Of a DNA stretch of 64,000 nucleotides, positions 47,653 through 61,738 are shown piece after piece. Made by a program: the position numbers and the translations under genes. The stretch is from Prochilodus magdalenae (Eukaryota; Chordata; Actinopteri; Characiformes; Prochilodontidae), in assembly GCA_024036415.1 (NCBI GenBank), contig JAMWET010004037.1, positions 541,001 through 605,000 of the forward strand, read 5' to 3'. Every line of letters starts with the position of its first letter. Position 1 is the stretch's first letter. Below the pieces are notes generated by a model that worked only from the letters and a program-made list of their open reading frames with translations, did not search any database and was not told the DNA's origin.

Positions 47653-50600
47653 AACGACTCAGAATGGTTTCTCCAGAGTTTCTCCGGAACAGAGGGTTTC
47701 ACATCAAACCTCTCTGAATATGTTAGTTTACTGTCTATTTAAGTATACCGAGTTCCTGAAAGAAACCAAATCAATAATTAAGTAACAGTTGTCGTTTAAG
47801 TGTGTTGCAGCGACGCTGGTGCAGATTTTGTAGCAGCCTCTGACCAGTACTGCTTATTTTTTAGGTGCGTCAGCAGTAAAAAGCACAGTGTAATATAGAA
47901 TTAAACTGAACATGGAACAGTAGCAGCTTTAAACATAAAATATTTACATCAATGTTTGTACTGGATTGCCATGTGCACAAATTATTCATATTATATTATA
48001 TCTAATTATTGATATTACAGATGTAATTGATAATTGTTTTGGTTAGTTACCTACAACCACACCCGCAAGCATTTGTTTCAGGTTGTCAAAATATTACGGT
48101 CAAATATTTACACTCCTGCTAGACTGGAGTTTGATGTACATACACTAAAGACGAAACCGATGAATAACACAAACTGAAACCGTCTGTGGGCTCATTTTAC
48201 AATCAGATTAGACTGAACTGAACTTTGACGAAGAAGGGCCAATATGCTTGTTTTGCTAACTTGAAATCGTCTCTAGCTTGTGGCCTCCGAAAGGCACTTC
48301 TAACTGACAGAGGATATAATGGTCTGGTTAAAGGTTCATCTTGTCCCCTGCTCAGACATCGAGAGACCAGAGATCCACAGAGTGGGAATATTGAGGAGAA
48401 ACAGAGATGAAAGTAATGACCCCCACAGGGATCTATAAAAGAGGCTGGATGAGATAAAGGCTGAATGAGTCCCCTTAACAGGAAAAAGGAGTGCAGTCAT
48501 AACTGTACACAATGCAATACTGGAGACAATTACCAACACTTGACATTTTAAAATGACTTTGAGGAATTCAGTTGAAGTGGAACACTTCTATTAGTCTTTC
48601 CTTTCTCTCCCTCTCTCCATTATCTTCATGCAGAAGAGGGTGGCAGACAGCATAGAGGAACCACCGGTGACTGGCAGCTTTCAGAAACAGATCACCGCCA
48701 AGCACATCCGTCACCATCATCCGTCACCACTGTGACGGGAATTGCAGCGCCATGGAAACCGCATCAACTGCCCACTTGCCCAACAGTTTGGGAGGAGAGC
48801 CCAAAGGAAGTGACACACAGGATGTGACACAGCAAAAGCAATGGCTTGCATTGCAGGCATGTAAATGTTCTCTCAGGGGCTTTGTCTTTAATCACAACAT
48901 CACCATGGCAGCATAATACATCTCCCATTACCTCCTACTGGCTATGTGAACATGCTGAAACAGCCAATGCAGTAAGTGAACAGGTAATTGAATACTCATC
49001 CCGGGTTTCACTGACTGCGTTTATGTGAGGGGAGCAGCAGCGCGAGGTTTTAATATGCTGTTTTGTCATCTCAAACGGGTTTGATATATGAATAATGCAG
49101 GCAGCTGCTGTGGAGGCTTTGGAACAGCAGGAGCCAGTCTGTGAGAAACAAAGCATTAGCGCTGGATCCGGACGTCTTGTGGCTCCCACAGGCAGCCAAT
49201 CAGGCGGGAGAACTCCTGCTTAAATTAGTGTAGCTTTTTAGAGAAGGTACCCCTCAGATAATCGCAGCAGGGAGGCTGTGCCGCCTGCCAACTGTCTCCA
49301 CCTTGACTAGTAACAGTTGAAACTTGCATTAGCAAACACAACCCTATGACCTATTCCCAGAACATGGTGACTAAAGCTGCATGGAAGGTGTCTTTGCACT
49401 AATGCTGCATTTACCCTGCTTCAACACATTGACGCAAGTGTTGGTGCACCATGGGTTTGTGTGACGCAGGGTGTTGAAAAATTGAGTTATGCAAATGAAT
49501 TCGGCCAAGGCGGTGTTTCTGCCCAATCCAGATGCTGCTGGTGTTTGCATAATTGGTGTTTGTAAGGTTTGAAACACTGGACCCACTTTTCAAACATTCC
49601 TGCTTGACCTAGAAGGTGGCAAAATCGTATATGGTACAAAATTGTTTATGAATATTAATAAATACAAATATTATTTACATTCATATCGACTTAGCAGGAC
49701 TATATTTCATTGGTTTCACCGGGAACTTCCCGGTGCCACAGCAGCCAACTCACAGGGGAGGATGCATTCACAGCAAGTCTATTAAGAAGGTTTTGGATCC
49801 TTCTTTATTAAATTACACAGTTGAAGTAAAAGAGAATGGCCACTATACGCTGGAGTCAGGAGTAGTACAGCTACCATTACCATGTTTGGTGCACACTCAG
49901 AATTATATGTACTTTAAGCAAATGAAATGACTGGACTTAAAGTTCTAAGAGTCCTAAGAAGGTTTTTATATAGGGTTTTATGGTACATTTGCCCAAGGTT
50001 TATGTGACATTACACTGCAATGGGTGCATGTGTTTATTTATTGTTATTTATTATTTATGTTTCTTTATTGGTTTAGAGCTCAGCTGCTCTCACATGTGTC
50101 ACCATGGTTTTGAATCAAAACTGCAAAATTATGTTGTATGACGCAGGTAGGCTTAATGCATGTGTATCAAAATCACAATAATAATAAACTCTACTTGATA
50201 GGTCACTGATGCAATTCATGTAACAAGATTAAAGGCATTGCTTCTCTATTACTTTATTGCTTGTCTGCCATTATTAGCAGTGCCTGTCAAGGTTTTATAT
50301 AAGCAGCCAGATTATGTGGACAGTACAGCCCTTATGTGCTGCTAGAAGAAGAAGAACAGCATGCTTTGATGCTAATTTCTCTTATTTTGCTCGGACCTTC
50401 ACAAAAGGTCTGGGAACTGTGTTCCTACCAGCAATAAACTGAACAGAGCTCATTTGGAAGTGTACTGAGATCTAAAGCACGGTTTATTTGTTTAGTGTGC
50501 ACCCAGGGTGGAGTGGGGTGTTTAGACTTGTCAAAACACCTCGAACTGAAGAAAAGGTGAATAGGTGCACAGCAAACAAGGTAGGTATAAAGGATCTTAC

Positions 50601-50896
50601 AGCTGATCCTAAAATAACTGAACGTCAAAAATTCAGTCTTTAATGGTGATATACAAAATGCTAGCTTGACAAAGTTTCCAATCTGCCAAACCAGTGATTC
50701 ACAGTCGTATTACTTGATTATTAATTGTGAGGTTTATTATAATTGAGTAACTACTATGTAACAAATGTGTAAGTTCTGTTTTTACAAGAATACAGAAGTG
50801 GGGAGTAGATTCACATGCGGATACTCAAAGTTTAAAAGCTTAACATTCTGTTGTGTACAAACAGAAACAGCGTATTCAGACAGAGAGTATTCTTAC

Positions 50897-51083
50897 CAGT
50901 GAGAACACAGTCTTCAGCTGAGCCTGTGGAGTAGTTGGCAGGGCTGATAGGGGGGCTGGCAGGTGGACTGGTACTAAAGCTAGCATAGCCCAAAGACGAG
51001 CTGACCTCAGATGGTTCTCCACTGTGGTTCTGCACTGGCCGTTGCACGTCCTGAGACGAGGACAGAGACGTACGCTGCTTGGG
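50897..51083 (-). CDS. anks1b: anks1b internal exon, Ser/Pro-rich linker
   Basis: This is the most 5' exon of the gene visible here. It is 187 nt and encodes 62 codons plus one base. It starts with PKQRTSLSSSQDVQRPVQNH and contains SSSLGYASFSTSPPASPPIS, a low-complexity Ser/Pro segment that I assign to the disordered linker between the ankyrin repeats and the SAM domains of ANKS1B. The acceptor is CTTGCAG just above 51083 and the donor is ACTG/GTAAGA at 50896. The exon ends in phase 1, and the next exon (27571-28229) begins with the two bases that complete a codon (G plus AT, Asp). That phase match across a 22.7 kb intron supports both exons. No domain fold is predicted from sequence alone. 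Assignment to ANKS1B rests on the downstream exons and on recalled family similarity. The exons before this one are not in the window. Confidence 0.85.
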
Positions 51084-53024
51084 CTGCAAGAGAAAAGAGC
51101 CAAATTATAAAGGAAGTGGAGGGAAACCACGAACAGATACTAGTCAAGATGCGATGAGCAGCATACTGATGTCTCAAAGAGATGTAAACTTATTTAGGTT
51201 TAAACACAATGTGTTGTGTCTAACAGGGCTAGCACTCAGTTAAAGCCTTGTGGTTTACAGCTGCGTACTTTTTTGACAAGCGATAGCTGGTTTGAGTCCT
51301 GCTACGACCCTGCTCTTAATTTTGTCCTTTGGGTTACTGGCACATAATCCTTAGTAGTGCTGTATTACTGGTAATTCAGTTTTAGGAGTTCAAAGCTAAT
51401 GTGAAATGACAGCAAAGAGCAACAGTATGAGAACTGGGCTTCTAGTCAATATGAGTGACACTTGGATAGATGCTAACGTTTAAAGATAGAATGATGCCAC
51501 TTTGCATTTTCCCATGCGGATGCTGAAATCTTGATGCTCATTGCAGATTAAATATTATTCCTTTAAGAACTGATGAGCACTAAAAGTAAACTATCATGCT
51601 CAAACTACAGAAACCCTGTTTGGCTTCACAGGAAGAAATATGCAGCTAGTAAGTGAGTGAATGCTATTTCCAAAAACATTTGATGCAGTATTCTATCAGA
51701 TTCATTCTTTCTTGTGCTTGATAAATATATAATAATCTATCTATATAATATGAGTCCCAAACCAAAACCTATCTATACTGATCTCTATGGAGTTAAGCTG
51801 AAAGGTCCAAGTTTCAAAGTAAAATGTTAAATATTAAAGTGTCCAACATATCACCACTGTCCAAAGTGAAAGAAAAACACGTATGTTCATATGTATCTTC
51901 ATAATTTAATCTCTGCAGCAGTCCCTTACGTTGATGTGTGGATCAATTGAAATACTCTTTACATGAACTTTGCTGATGCGTTTGTTTGATTATGGAATCA
52001 CTCTTTTGCTCCTGTAATCTTTCTTTAGCTTCTGACTTTTGTCACTGCATGTCTCCGAAGAGGGGGATCACTTGCACTCTCTATAGGGCAACTGATTGGA
52101 GCAATCCATACATCGGTTCTAACGTTATGAAGACTTAATTCATTTCAATTATATATCATTTCACCCCAGAGTGTGTGCACCCCAACCTAGTGCAAGAAAA
52201 ACAAACAACATCACATGAGACAGATGTTGGGTGGACCTGACATCAAGGCTGGCAAATGCAACCCTCATGACAAATGATATGAACTGCTTTTGAGTTACTA
52301 TATTAAAGGCATACAGCCTTATGAACATATATCTCTATAAACATTATTAACAGTATGAACATCACTGTCATCACTATATTCATCCTTTTCTGAATGCCAT
52401 TCTGTAAAAACACTATGAGAAAGTATTTTGTTTTTACTGTTCTACTGTGCTGCGTACAGTTAGCTGTGGAAACTGGTCTGAGTGTGGTTTGTAAGAGTCA
52501 AACTGTGTCCAGGTGAAAATGCCATGGGAACATTTACTCCTGGTAAGCGTTTGGCTGTAAGGTAGAAAAGAGCCCATTGTGTTTTGTTTGTGTGTAGGGG
52601 GGTGGACGGGTGTGTGAGTGTGCTCATGCAAGTCTGTAATTGGTAAGCATTTGATAGGGGAGCCGCCTCTGTGCTCCTTAAGATAATGCATTTAATTTGC
52701 TTGCCAGGATTACCTTTCCTATTGAGTAAACACAGAGAGGACGTAGAGCACAGTGCAAACACACAACACACACACAGCCACATTAATGCCAGAAAAGCTT
52801 CACATCATGGTACAGCAAGCCCATTTCTCCAGGACAATGCGACACGGATGAGGCCTTGCTGCTCGGTAGCGCTGAGTCACAGCCGCTTGCTGTGTTTGAA
52901 AAACATGATGTGCTGCTACACACACAGGCAGAAGTGAAATAAAACACACTGCTGGAGAGTTGTGTATCTGTGGATGAGAGAAACAGCCGTGAAAAAGCCT
53001 GTTAGTGGGAGTTTGGGTGGATGT

Positions 53025-53248
<224 letters not shown>

Positions 53249-53612
53249 AGAGAAAGAGATGATGGTGATGACTGTGTGCAGTTGTATAACCACAGGAAGT
53301 CTTACATAAGCATCGTCTTCACTTCCTGTTGTATCACAGGTGTCCAAGTTGCCACACTAATTAATTAGTGTGAAATGCTTTGTCTATGTGTGTGTTTATG
53401 CAGGTTTCACTAATGCACAACTACACATGCTGTTTCTCTCCACACACTACGTATTATTATAAAGAGCGAGCCAGACTTGAAGCATCATTAAGGTCAGAAC
53501 ACACCATACAACGCCAACAGTTAAATGTTTGGGGCTGTCTTCAGAACGTCCAGAACAGACAAGACAAGACAAATGACCAAGAGTGTATCAACAAACACAC
53601 TCTACAACGTGT

Positions 53613-54175
53613 ATAGAACAGAATCCCCTAGAAAAGTGGGAATGAAATAGAACTTTCTAGAACTGTGGGAATGGAGGAGATGCTCGCTGTACAGTGTGAA
53701 TCGGAAAGAACTTTCCAAAATGGTGAGAATAAGGAGAACGTGCTGTAACGGTGTGGACAGAGGAGAACATGAGAACATGACCTACAATCAGATTCCTTAT
53801 CTACTATGACTTCAGTCACAGGAACAGGCCGTAGATCTGCACTTCTACTTCACGCATATAGGCCATTGTGAATGGAAAAGACATAGAAAGGAACAGTGTA
53901 ACCACAAGACAACATTCTAGCACTGTGCAAATGGAGTAGAACACTAGACTAGAACACTCTAGAATGGTATGGAATGAGCAACACATTCTAGAACAGTGTG
54001 AATACAAGGGGCATTTTATAAACAGAGAAGAAGAATGTGAACTTCAGGATAACATTTTAGAACGGTGTGAATAGAACAACGTGTGGTTGTTATAGAACAT
54101 TCTAAAACAGTGTAAATGAAGGAGAACGTTCCTAAAACAGTGTGGCTTAGGGGGAAGATATTAGAATAGTATTAC
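53613..54175 (+). repeat. Degenerate minisatellite with heat-shock-element-like cores
   Basis: About 14-16 diverged units of 29-30 bp fit the consensus GAACATTCTAGAACAGTG followed by TGAATGGAGTA. Clear units lie at 53649-53678, 53911-53938, 53952-53980, 53981-54010 and 54094-54122. The section from about 53780 to 53880 is weaker. Several units contain an AGAAC-NTTCT-AGAAC arrangement, for example AGAACTTTCTAGAAC at 53649-53663. Confidence 0.65.
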
Positions 54176-56839
54176 AAGCAGGTATGGAACACCAACTTCT
54201 CTTTCCTTTATGTAACCCCATCTAAGCCAGTGGTCCTACCACAGTTATCTGTGCACACCCTGCTGCGGGCATGTCTGAACACCTTAGTCTAACTCACATC
54301 AGGTCTCCTCCCTTGTCCAGACTCTAATCCTCCCTAGAAAGCAGGAGTAACCACAGCCCCAGCTAGCCCCAACACCTCAACAACAGCATTGCCCATTATC
54401 TGCCGTTTTACTGACGCAACTAATTAAAACACATTTTACTTATTTTTAAAACCCGGTTTGTATCTGACACAGTGCTGAAAACAGAAAATAGAACACCAGT
54501 TCAGTGGCTTGGTTACCTGTTGCTTTAATCTGTCATTCTTAAGAAATGACTTCTGTGTTTTAGCTTTAGCAACTGCGTCAAGCATGAAGGTGATGAAGAC
54601 ATCTCCTATACCACCAGGAGGAGTGGTAAATCATTGGAGCAGTACAAATACACAGAATGCATTTTTTTGTCATCATAGGTTTGCCTGCAAAAGCCACTGT
54701 CCTGTACAGATACAACCTAATTGTTGTTATCAGAGTATGATTATACAAGATACCTATTCTGAATGGTGCTGCATGATTCGCCGAAGAAGAACTACCTTTA
54801 TCTTTACAAATAATATTCCTGTCTGCATAGGTGATCATGCACATGCAGTGCTGTCTGTGGCTCCATCCTCCTAGCCCAAAAGCAAAGCCACAGCCCTGAC
54901 CACCTGTTTTTCCATCCTGAGCTGGTGTCTAGGGGCAAAATACCCAGTGCTACCCAAAGAGATTCAGCAAAACAGCCTACAAACACTGACCAAAATAGCA
55001 ATAAGAGAGAGATCCCTGCCTCAGCATTTCCGGATGGAATTTTCCTCTGCCTGGAAGCTGTCCAAATTCTTATCAGCAGCAGGACAGAGATTCATTGATT
55101 TAGATTTAGCTCTATTATTCAGTTTAAGGTGGTTTCTTCAGCTATTAGTCAAATTGATTTCTCAATTCTACATGATGCCCCGAGTTTTCCGAAACCATAT
55201 TGACCCTAAGCGGTAAAGCTCTGCGAAAAGCTCTTCAGTGAAGATGAGGCTATTAACTGACACAAGACCAACTAGACTATGCAGAAGTCATAGACCGCTC
55301 TTCATTTACTTAAGTTCTGGCCAAACAGGCATTAATCATCTAGATACCACAAGTTCAGTCCCCAGTGATGCTACAGCTATTTTAGATTAGAAATCAGAGA
55401 AAGTCCTATTGGTGTTGCTTTATCCTCATGGATAGAGTTGGGACAGGGCAACACAAACTAATAAAGTTGTGCAATACTGAAAAAAAAACCTGGTGAAACA
55501 TCTCACATCTAATTAGGTTAAAAGGCAACAGATCTGTAACATGACTAGGCTTAAAAAGAGGATTCCAGAGACACTTGAGTCAGCAGCCCCTTTCAGCAGT
55601 AAAGACAGGGAGGGTTTCACCACCCTCTAAGAGACTACAATGAAAAATAGTGGAACCACTCACAAATCTCACGATGAGCCTGAGGATTTCATCAGCTACT
55701 ACATCTTTAAAAGATTCAGAGAATCCAGAGAAATCTCGGTATGCATGGGACACGACTGAAAACCAGTGCTGAATGCCGCGATCTTCAGATGCTTAGACGG
55801 TACTGCATTAATCATGGATCTAACAGACCTTACATTCTTTCTGTGTGTGAATGAGAGTTTAAAAGTGGACTCTGTGCTATGAAGCAAATAAAAAGCCACT
55901 GCCTTCCAAGATTCTTGCATAATTCAGACATTCAGAGTGGTTTGGTGTGAAATGGCTCATTGTAGAGAAACTTGCTGACTCTGATTTCTCTGCAGTAGTG
56001 CTGATAAAGATCAGGGGACATCATGGCTACAATATATGTTTATATATGTTAATGAGGCTAAACTAGTTATAATAGTGATAAAAGTCAGTGATACAAAATT
56101 GGTTTCTTTAGATACTATTTTGCCATGTAGTGCCCTGCTCGTACCCTTCTACTATGAGTGGATTATAAAAAAAATATTTTTTCTAGACACAAAGTTGTTG
56201 TGCACCAATTTCTCAATAATTGCCATCATTTCCACCATTGCCTCCTTGATCAATTCTAATACCACTAAATTAATTCACATCACTAGCAATTAAATTATGC
56301 AAGAAATCTGGACAAATCAAACAAAAACTCCCCTTTAGTGAAATGTAATGTGATCTCTGAATTAAGCAGAGCATTGTACTGGCTCTCAGTGCTTAGTGTA
56401 AGAGTGGGAGCATGTGTGTATGCTCATCTGTCTCACAGTTCTGCTCCGGTAAGCAACTTACAGCAGCTCTCATTAAGTTTTCAAACACACCTCTCAGGGA
56501 CGCTAATCACTCACAACTGTAGGTGCTAATGAACCCATCACTCTCTTGCGCTCTCTCACCCACAAATACAGTAAACACACATTCTCTCATATGCACATAC
56601 ACACGCTGTCTCTCTGTGTTCTTCTAATAAGACTGTCAGGCTGAATTTAGCTGCATTAATTACTGCATCACATGACTACTGTTTATTGACATCACAAGAC
56701 CATGGTCTGCAGTAGTGTCACTGTACATGCACAAACATACAATCACTCACATCTCCCCCTCCGAAACAAATCTTGTCTAATTTTGCAATGATTTACTTTG
56801 GAGATTGTGTGTGCGCTCATTAGGTAGGCCCATTTCTTA

Positions 56840-57240
56840 CCGTGCGAAAGCAGTGAGAAGAATTCCCTGCTAATTTATGAATTGTAATTATGATAATTAT
56901 GCTGTGAGCACTGGGACCGCAGGGCGATGAATGCCATTGGCACGGCTATTAGGTCTCCCAACGGGACATCCTGCGCACAAAAGAGCCATAAACTGCAGAT
57001 GCTAATGCAGTCCGGCTACAGCCCAAAACACGGCTCTATGATTTACTATTATGGCGCTCCTTTCAATGCATCTTTTATGTTGGGAATTTAGGCTCGTGCT
57101 GTAGAATGGATTGCACATTAGCATGCTCCTGTTCTTGACTTTGTCGTCTGTGCTGAGGGATTTCTGCGGGCCACGGGCCTCGTTCTAAGTCACTCCGTCA
57201 GTTCATTAGAGTGCATTAGCTTTTATATTAGCTGATTTAC
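56840..57240. promoter_or_regulatory. Candidate conserved noncoding element
   Basis: This is a low-repeat stretch containing clustered homeodomain/POU-like words, for example GAATTGTAATTATGATAATT at 56880-56900 and CATTAGCATGCTCC near 57116, with several CpGs and no frame. It differs in texture from the surrounding AT-rich intron. Conservation cannot be tested here. Confidence 0.3.
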
Positions 57241-57862
57241 CACAGCTGTCACAGAGCTCACACACACCCACATGCTTCATAAACACTAGGAACAGCTCCT
57301 GCCCCTGCAGAGATGCTTTCAGAGAATTAGGGAAGTGGAACAAAAGGAGCTCAGTTCATGTTCAGCTGACTTGAATTAGTCTACATCTCCGTTCTTACTT
57401 TGCAGCCTGCAAAAGTCGCGAGATTATCGAGAATTTATCGGTGAAGTCAAAACAAGGCCTCGGTATTGCAGCAAACTGGCTCTGAAATGAAATAATGAAG
57501 TTAAAGTGCAGACTTTAATTCAATTCAATAGCTTTTTATTGTCATATCAGTTAAACTATATATGGTTATTTCATATATGGACCCATATTTCAGAGTATCT
57601 TACGGAATTACTGCATCATTAGTTCCTGGATAAGAGAGCTAACAAATGAGTAGTTGTGGCACAACTGCAGTCTGTTACTACTGACTCTGTAAAATAAGAA
57701 CCAAATAAATATCAATGCCAGGAATGTTCGGCCTAATGTAATCAGAAACTTATGAAAATGTTAGATGTGTCAAAACCAATAAGCCAGAAGGCCCTGGTTA
57801 GCTAAGCCATAGCAAGCAACACTGCAGAGGACACAGGAAGACCACAGTGATGAAAGAAACAA

Positions 57863-58015
57863 GTGGTTGGTGTAGCTCAGCGGATAACGCCGCCAAGTAG
57901 CCACCACCACACGTGGGAGACTGGGGTTCGACTCCTGGTCTGGGTGATGCTGTGCTACACCAGTAAGAGTCCTTGGGCAAGACTCCTAACACTACATTGG
58001 CCTACCTGTAATGTG
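57863..58015 (+). mobile_element. tRNA-derived SINE, 3'-truncated
   Basis: This is the same family as the copy at 29896-30118, here on the plus strand. The head is GGTGTAGCTCAGCGGATAAC (A box), with GGGGTTCGACTCCTGG (B box) and the shared CACCACCACACGTGGGAGAC body. Similarity stops after CCTACCTGTAATGTGA, so the SINE tail is missing. The copy has diverged by several substitutions. Confidence 0.88.
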
Positions 58016-61000
58016 AAAAATATGGATCGAATCAAGAACCTTAGGTATAAAGGGGCAGATATAATTACCTATGGTAGAGGTGCACTAAACATGAATTCTG
58101 ATGCTGATTTCTTTACTAGCAGACGGCCAATTTCATATAAGCCTTTTGTTTGTTTTCACATTTTATCACAATACCTTTGTACAGTATATCAGTACTTTCT
58201 TTACTTAAACCTGCAACATAAACAACAATATTTGCTCATTATTGAGCCATTTTCTATATCAAACAGGTGCCCATAAATTCAATAAAGTTTTAAATTAAAA
58301 GTTTACAGCAGCTGGCTATTTAGTACAATGAGAATTGCAATAATTACGCTACAGTATTTTAAAGCAGGTGCAGCAGCAGCATTACCTGCCTCTCATTATT
58401 TACTTCATAACATTGCAGCACACATCTGCCAAAATAAAACCAAGAAAGTCCGACTTCCGATTTTGTGTTTTTTTTGTGAGCAAACATCTGAGTCAGAAGA
58501 GCTCTACACCGAGCAAAGTGTTTTGGGTTTGGAGCATTTTTGCATACTATGATCAGTGATCCATTCCTGCCATAGAGTTAGCTGAAGCCGAATACAGAAC
58601 GGTGATACAACTTCAGAGGTCTAAATGCATGATGTGACCATGGTTGCATAACAGGCCTGGCAGCGCACCAGAGAAGATGCAAGGCACTTCAGGCAGCTAA
58701 AACTATATGATGAACATGACAGTTTTATTTCCGCAGTTATATGACTAAGTTCAGATCTAGTCTTATATGTCTCGGGCATGAGAAGAACTGTATGAGAGTA
58801 AGAGGAGAGCAAAAATGTGTGCAGGCTTTCTTGGGTGGCTTTGTATGAGAAGACTGGACCCGATTACGAACCAAGAGAAAAGTGTAGAGGTCAAGGGAAA
58901 AGCAAGAAAATTAAAGTGTTTCAGGTCTTTTCAGGTAGCTTTCCTAAACTTCAGGTTGGGTTCAATTACTTTTGGTCTTCTGAGATTGAGGATAATCATG
59001 CAAACACTGTTATTCTTCCAGGATCCAGCATCATGTAGACATAAAAACCTCTTAATAAATATGACATTCTGCACTTTAACCACTCACTCATTCCTTCCCT
59101 CCAAATCCAATGACTGGAAGGTCGAAAGAACAAAAACAGGATCACTTTGTGTTTTTCTTGTGTATGATCTAGTGTATGGGAGTTAATGCGGTGTACCATC
59201 ACACCCACAACTGGAGGCACTGTAACAACCTTATCCTATAAGAACCATATTTCTTTTGACGTGTATCACTTTACTGCACATGCACATGCACATGCACAAA
59301 CACACACTTTTACTTGGTTCGGTACAACAGTAATCTCCATGGAAACACAGTGCGCAGCAGCAATAACAACAACTTTCCCATATATAGCAGTTCCTGTTTC
59401 AGAAAACAGACGTCGCGACTAGGAAATTAAGCTAGTATGAGCTCAGCACTGAGGACTGAGAGAGGAAAGGGGCTCTCTGGTGTTACGGCATGACTCAGTC
59501 AGCCATCATCTGTCAAAGCGTCAGTCAAATATGGTGCAGCGTTTTAGAGCGCTTTTAATAAATGCAGAAAAAGAGGAGAATAAGGAAGGAGAAAAGAAGG
59601 AAAGAGGGAAAGAAAAAAGATTCAGCCAGAGATGCTCTGTTCAGAGAAGCTTTGTTCATTTAGACCTCACACAATAATCAAAGGCGTAATCCAACGGCAG
59701 AGGTCAGAGAACAGGAAGACTGGTTAATTGCAGGTAAGTTCACAATCATTATCAAAATGAGTCTGGAGAGGTCTAACATGGAACACTAGGAACAGGAATT
59801 ACCACAGAGTGCTGCTCTGCAATGTTACCATTTCCAATGCACAACACCATCACTGCCACATTGCAAAGCAGGACACAAAGCCTCAAAGTTTTCAGAATTT
59901 TTTATTTTCTAGTTTCCATGCATTTCTCACTGTCTGATGTTTATTTTTGTTAAATCTTGATATAAGTTTATTTTAAATCTCTTCTGATTGGCTATGCTGT
60001 ATTTTACATTATTCAAAAGGCATGGTTTAAACACCACTTTAAAACAACTGCACTAAATACAGCATCCTCAAAACAACACAGAGCATGGTGATGGTGAAGG
60101 GCCTGGAGATTCCCACTGCTAATGTATCCAGTACATACAGAGAGATGAGAGCACAACAGAAAGGACCGGAAGGCTCCAGACATCTGCTATACATGACTTG
60201 GTGGATTATGCACTGAATAACCATAAGGGAAAAAAAGGAAAGAACAAACAAAGTACTGTTAGGGGTAAAGGAGGACAGCAGGCAGAATGGGAAGAAAACA
60301 GAAGAGTCCGGCTGGTAAGCAGTCAGTGTCTGCCTGGTTCATGCTGTGCTAGCCTGCATCATACACGTAGCACCGGCTCATTTGCATTATTAGCGTGACA
60401 AAGTCTCCAAACCCGAGCAGCCGCTGCTGTAAAACATGCACTCGTCCGTTTGGCCCAGTGCTCCAGCCGAGAGTGCGTGAGTCATCATGCTCTGTTCAGC
60501 TCTGTACTGTTCAGTCCCCTGAGGGGCCAGTAACGTCCAGCCGTATGCAGTCATTCACAGGCTTTTATCCACTGGTCTTTATTCACGTTCTGCCATGAAA
60601 ACAACAGCACAGAACAAAGCTGTTACCAGGGTTCTTAAAGCCAATTTGTAGCATAAACAGAGGAGGTCAGGGATCTAAAATACTGCTCAGCCCCAGGGCT
60701 AACACTGGTGACCCTGAGTTATCCCAATGGGCAGAAAGCATATGGATCGGATCTCAGCTGAAAACTGTGCCCTTTAGCAGCACACTCAAAGCCAGCCTGT
60801 TTGCAGGTAGGGATACACAGAAAGCATCCTCAGGCACCAGTGAGAAAGTGCAAACACTGTAACAGTTCCTGGTTTCCTCAAGCCCAGATTTCACTTCCAC
60901 CTGTTTACTCAGGCCCAGATTTCACTTCCTTCCAAATGCTAACTTAAGGTTTACTTCACCTGCAGTGTTACACTTAATATATGCGTAATAAATGCATCAC

Positions 61001-61099
61001 TGTTTTCGATTGCATTGTTTTGATCAATTTGCACTTCAATGTTTTGTTCTGTGGACTTTAGATCTCTCTGGAAAAGCTATAGTTAAAGAACCTTTGGTA

Positions 61100-61560
61100 A
61101 AAACTATATAGCATCAGAGTTCTGATCTAGTTTACAGCCAAACTAGCCAAACAAGTAAAACTCCACTCTTCACTTTGGGTACAGCGTTTTTGAGACCATT
61201 TGTGCAAACCTTCCTTCTCCAAACATGACAAACTAATTTGCTGCCAAGGAGTTCTGTTTTTGTTTCATCTGACCAGAGTACATTGTTCCAAAACATTCTG
61301 AGTCATCTTAATGCAGGCTTGCAAATTTAGATGTGCACCACTGTGCTTCTTATTAAGGAGAACAATTTTGCGTGGGGTAAGGAAATAGAGGCTTGATGTG
61401 ATGCAGCTTTGTGTAGCTGTTGTTCCTGCTGATTTTAGGTCATCCTGTAATCGCTCTGAGTGTGCTCTGAATGCTCCTGTCCAGAGACAATTATTTGAGG
61501 TTTCATGAACTTTCCACTAGGACACTGTGGAACCATTTGTGCTGCCTGGGATGTTTCAGG
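61100..61560 (-). mobile_element. Decayed Tc1-like element
   Basis: GTTTCATCTGACCAGAGTAC followed by ATTGTTCCAAAACATTCTG matches antisense transposase text common to several fish Tc1-like families. Stops are frequent. The borders are approximate. Confidence 0.55.
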
Positions 61561-61738
61561 TCTATAATAGAGCTCAGTAGCTTTTTCCATTCAAGTGATG
61601 CTGAATAACAGATTTCTTAATTCCTATATAAATATGCATGTCGTTATAATGTCACCTGGTGTTATTATAGAAGATACTGGAATTGGTCCTGGTGTTACTG
61701 TGAAAGACATTACCATTCATTCATCCTTCCATTAATGT

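Larger units (their letters stand above)
28230..50896 (-). other. anks1b: 22.7 kb anks1b intron
   Basis: The long intron carries a DNA element split by a SINE (29735-30410), a Tc1 relic (31060-32185), a small element piece (35930-36120), an LINE 3' end with a TATC tail (37140-37810), another Tc1 relic (39700-40270), a Tc1-like N-terminal fragment (42709-42985), a TA array (44086-44161) and a TIR element (46895-47397). RFX-type palindromes lie at 34436 and 44692. Unlisted stretches show no exon-like frames. Confidence 0.8.

Noticed and set aside
6976..51083. ANKS1A instead of ANKS1B.
   Set aside because: [30 protein letters not shown] and the MMWQC-type alternative start fit ANKS1B; ANKS1A differs at these places as far as I recall.
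57866..57960. A tRNA gene (A box and B box present).
   Set aside because: The acceptor stem does not pair properly, and the sequence continues into a SINE body shared with 29896-30118, so it is a SINE head.
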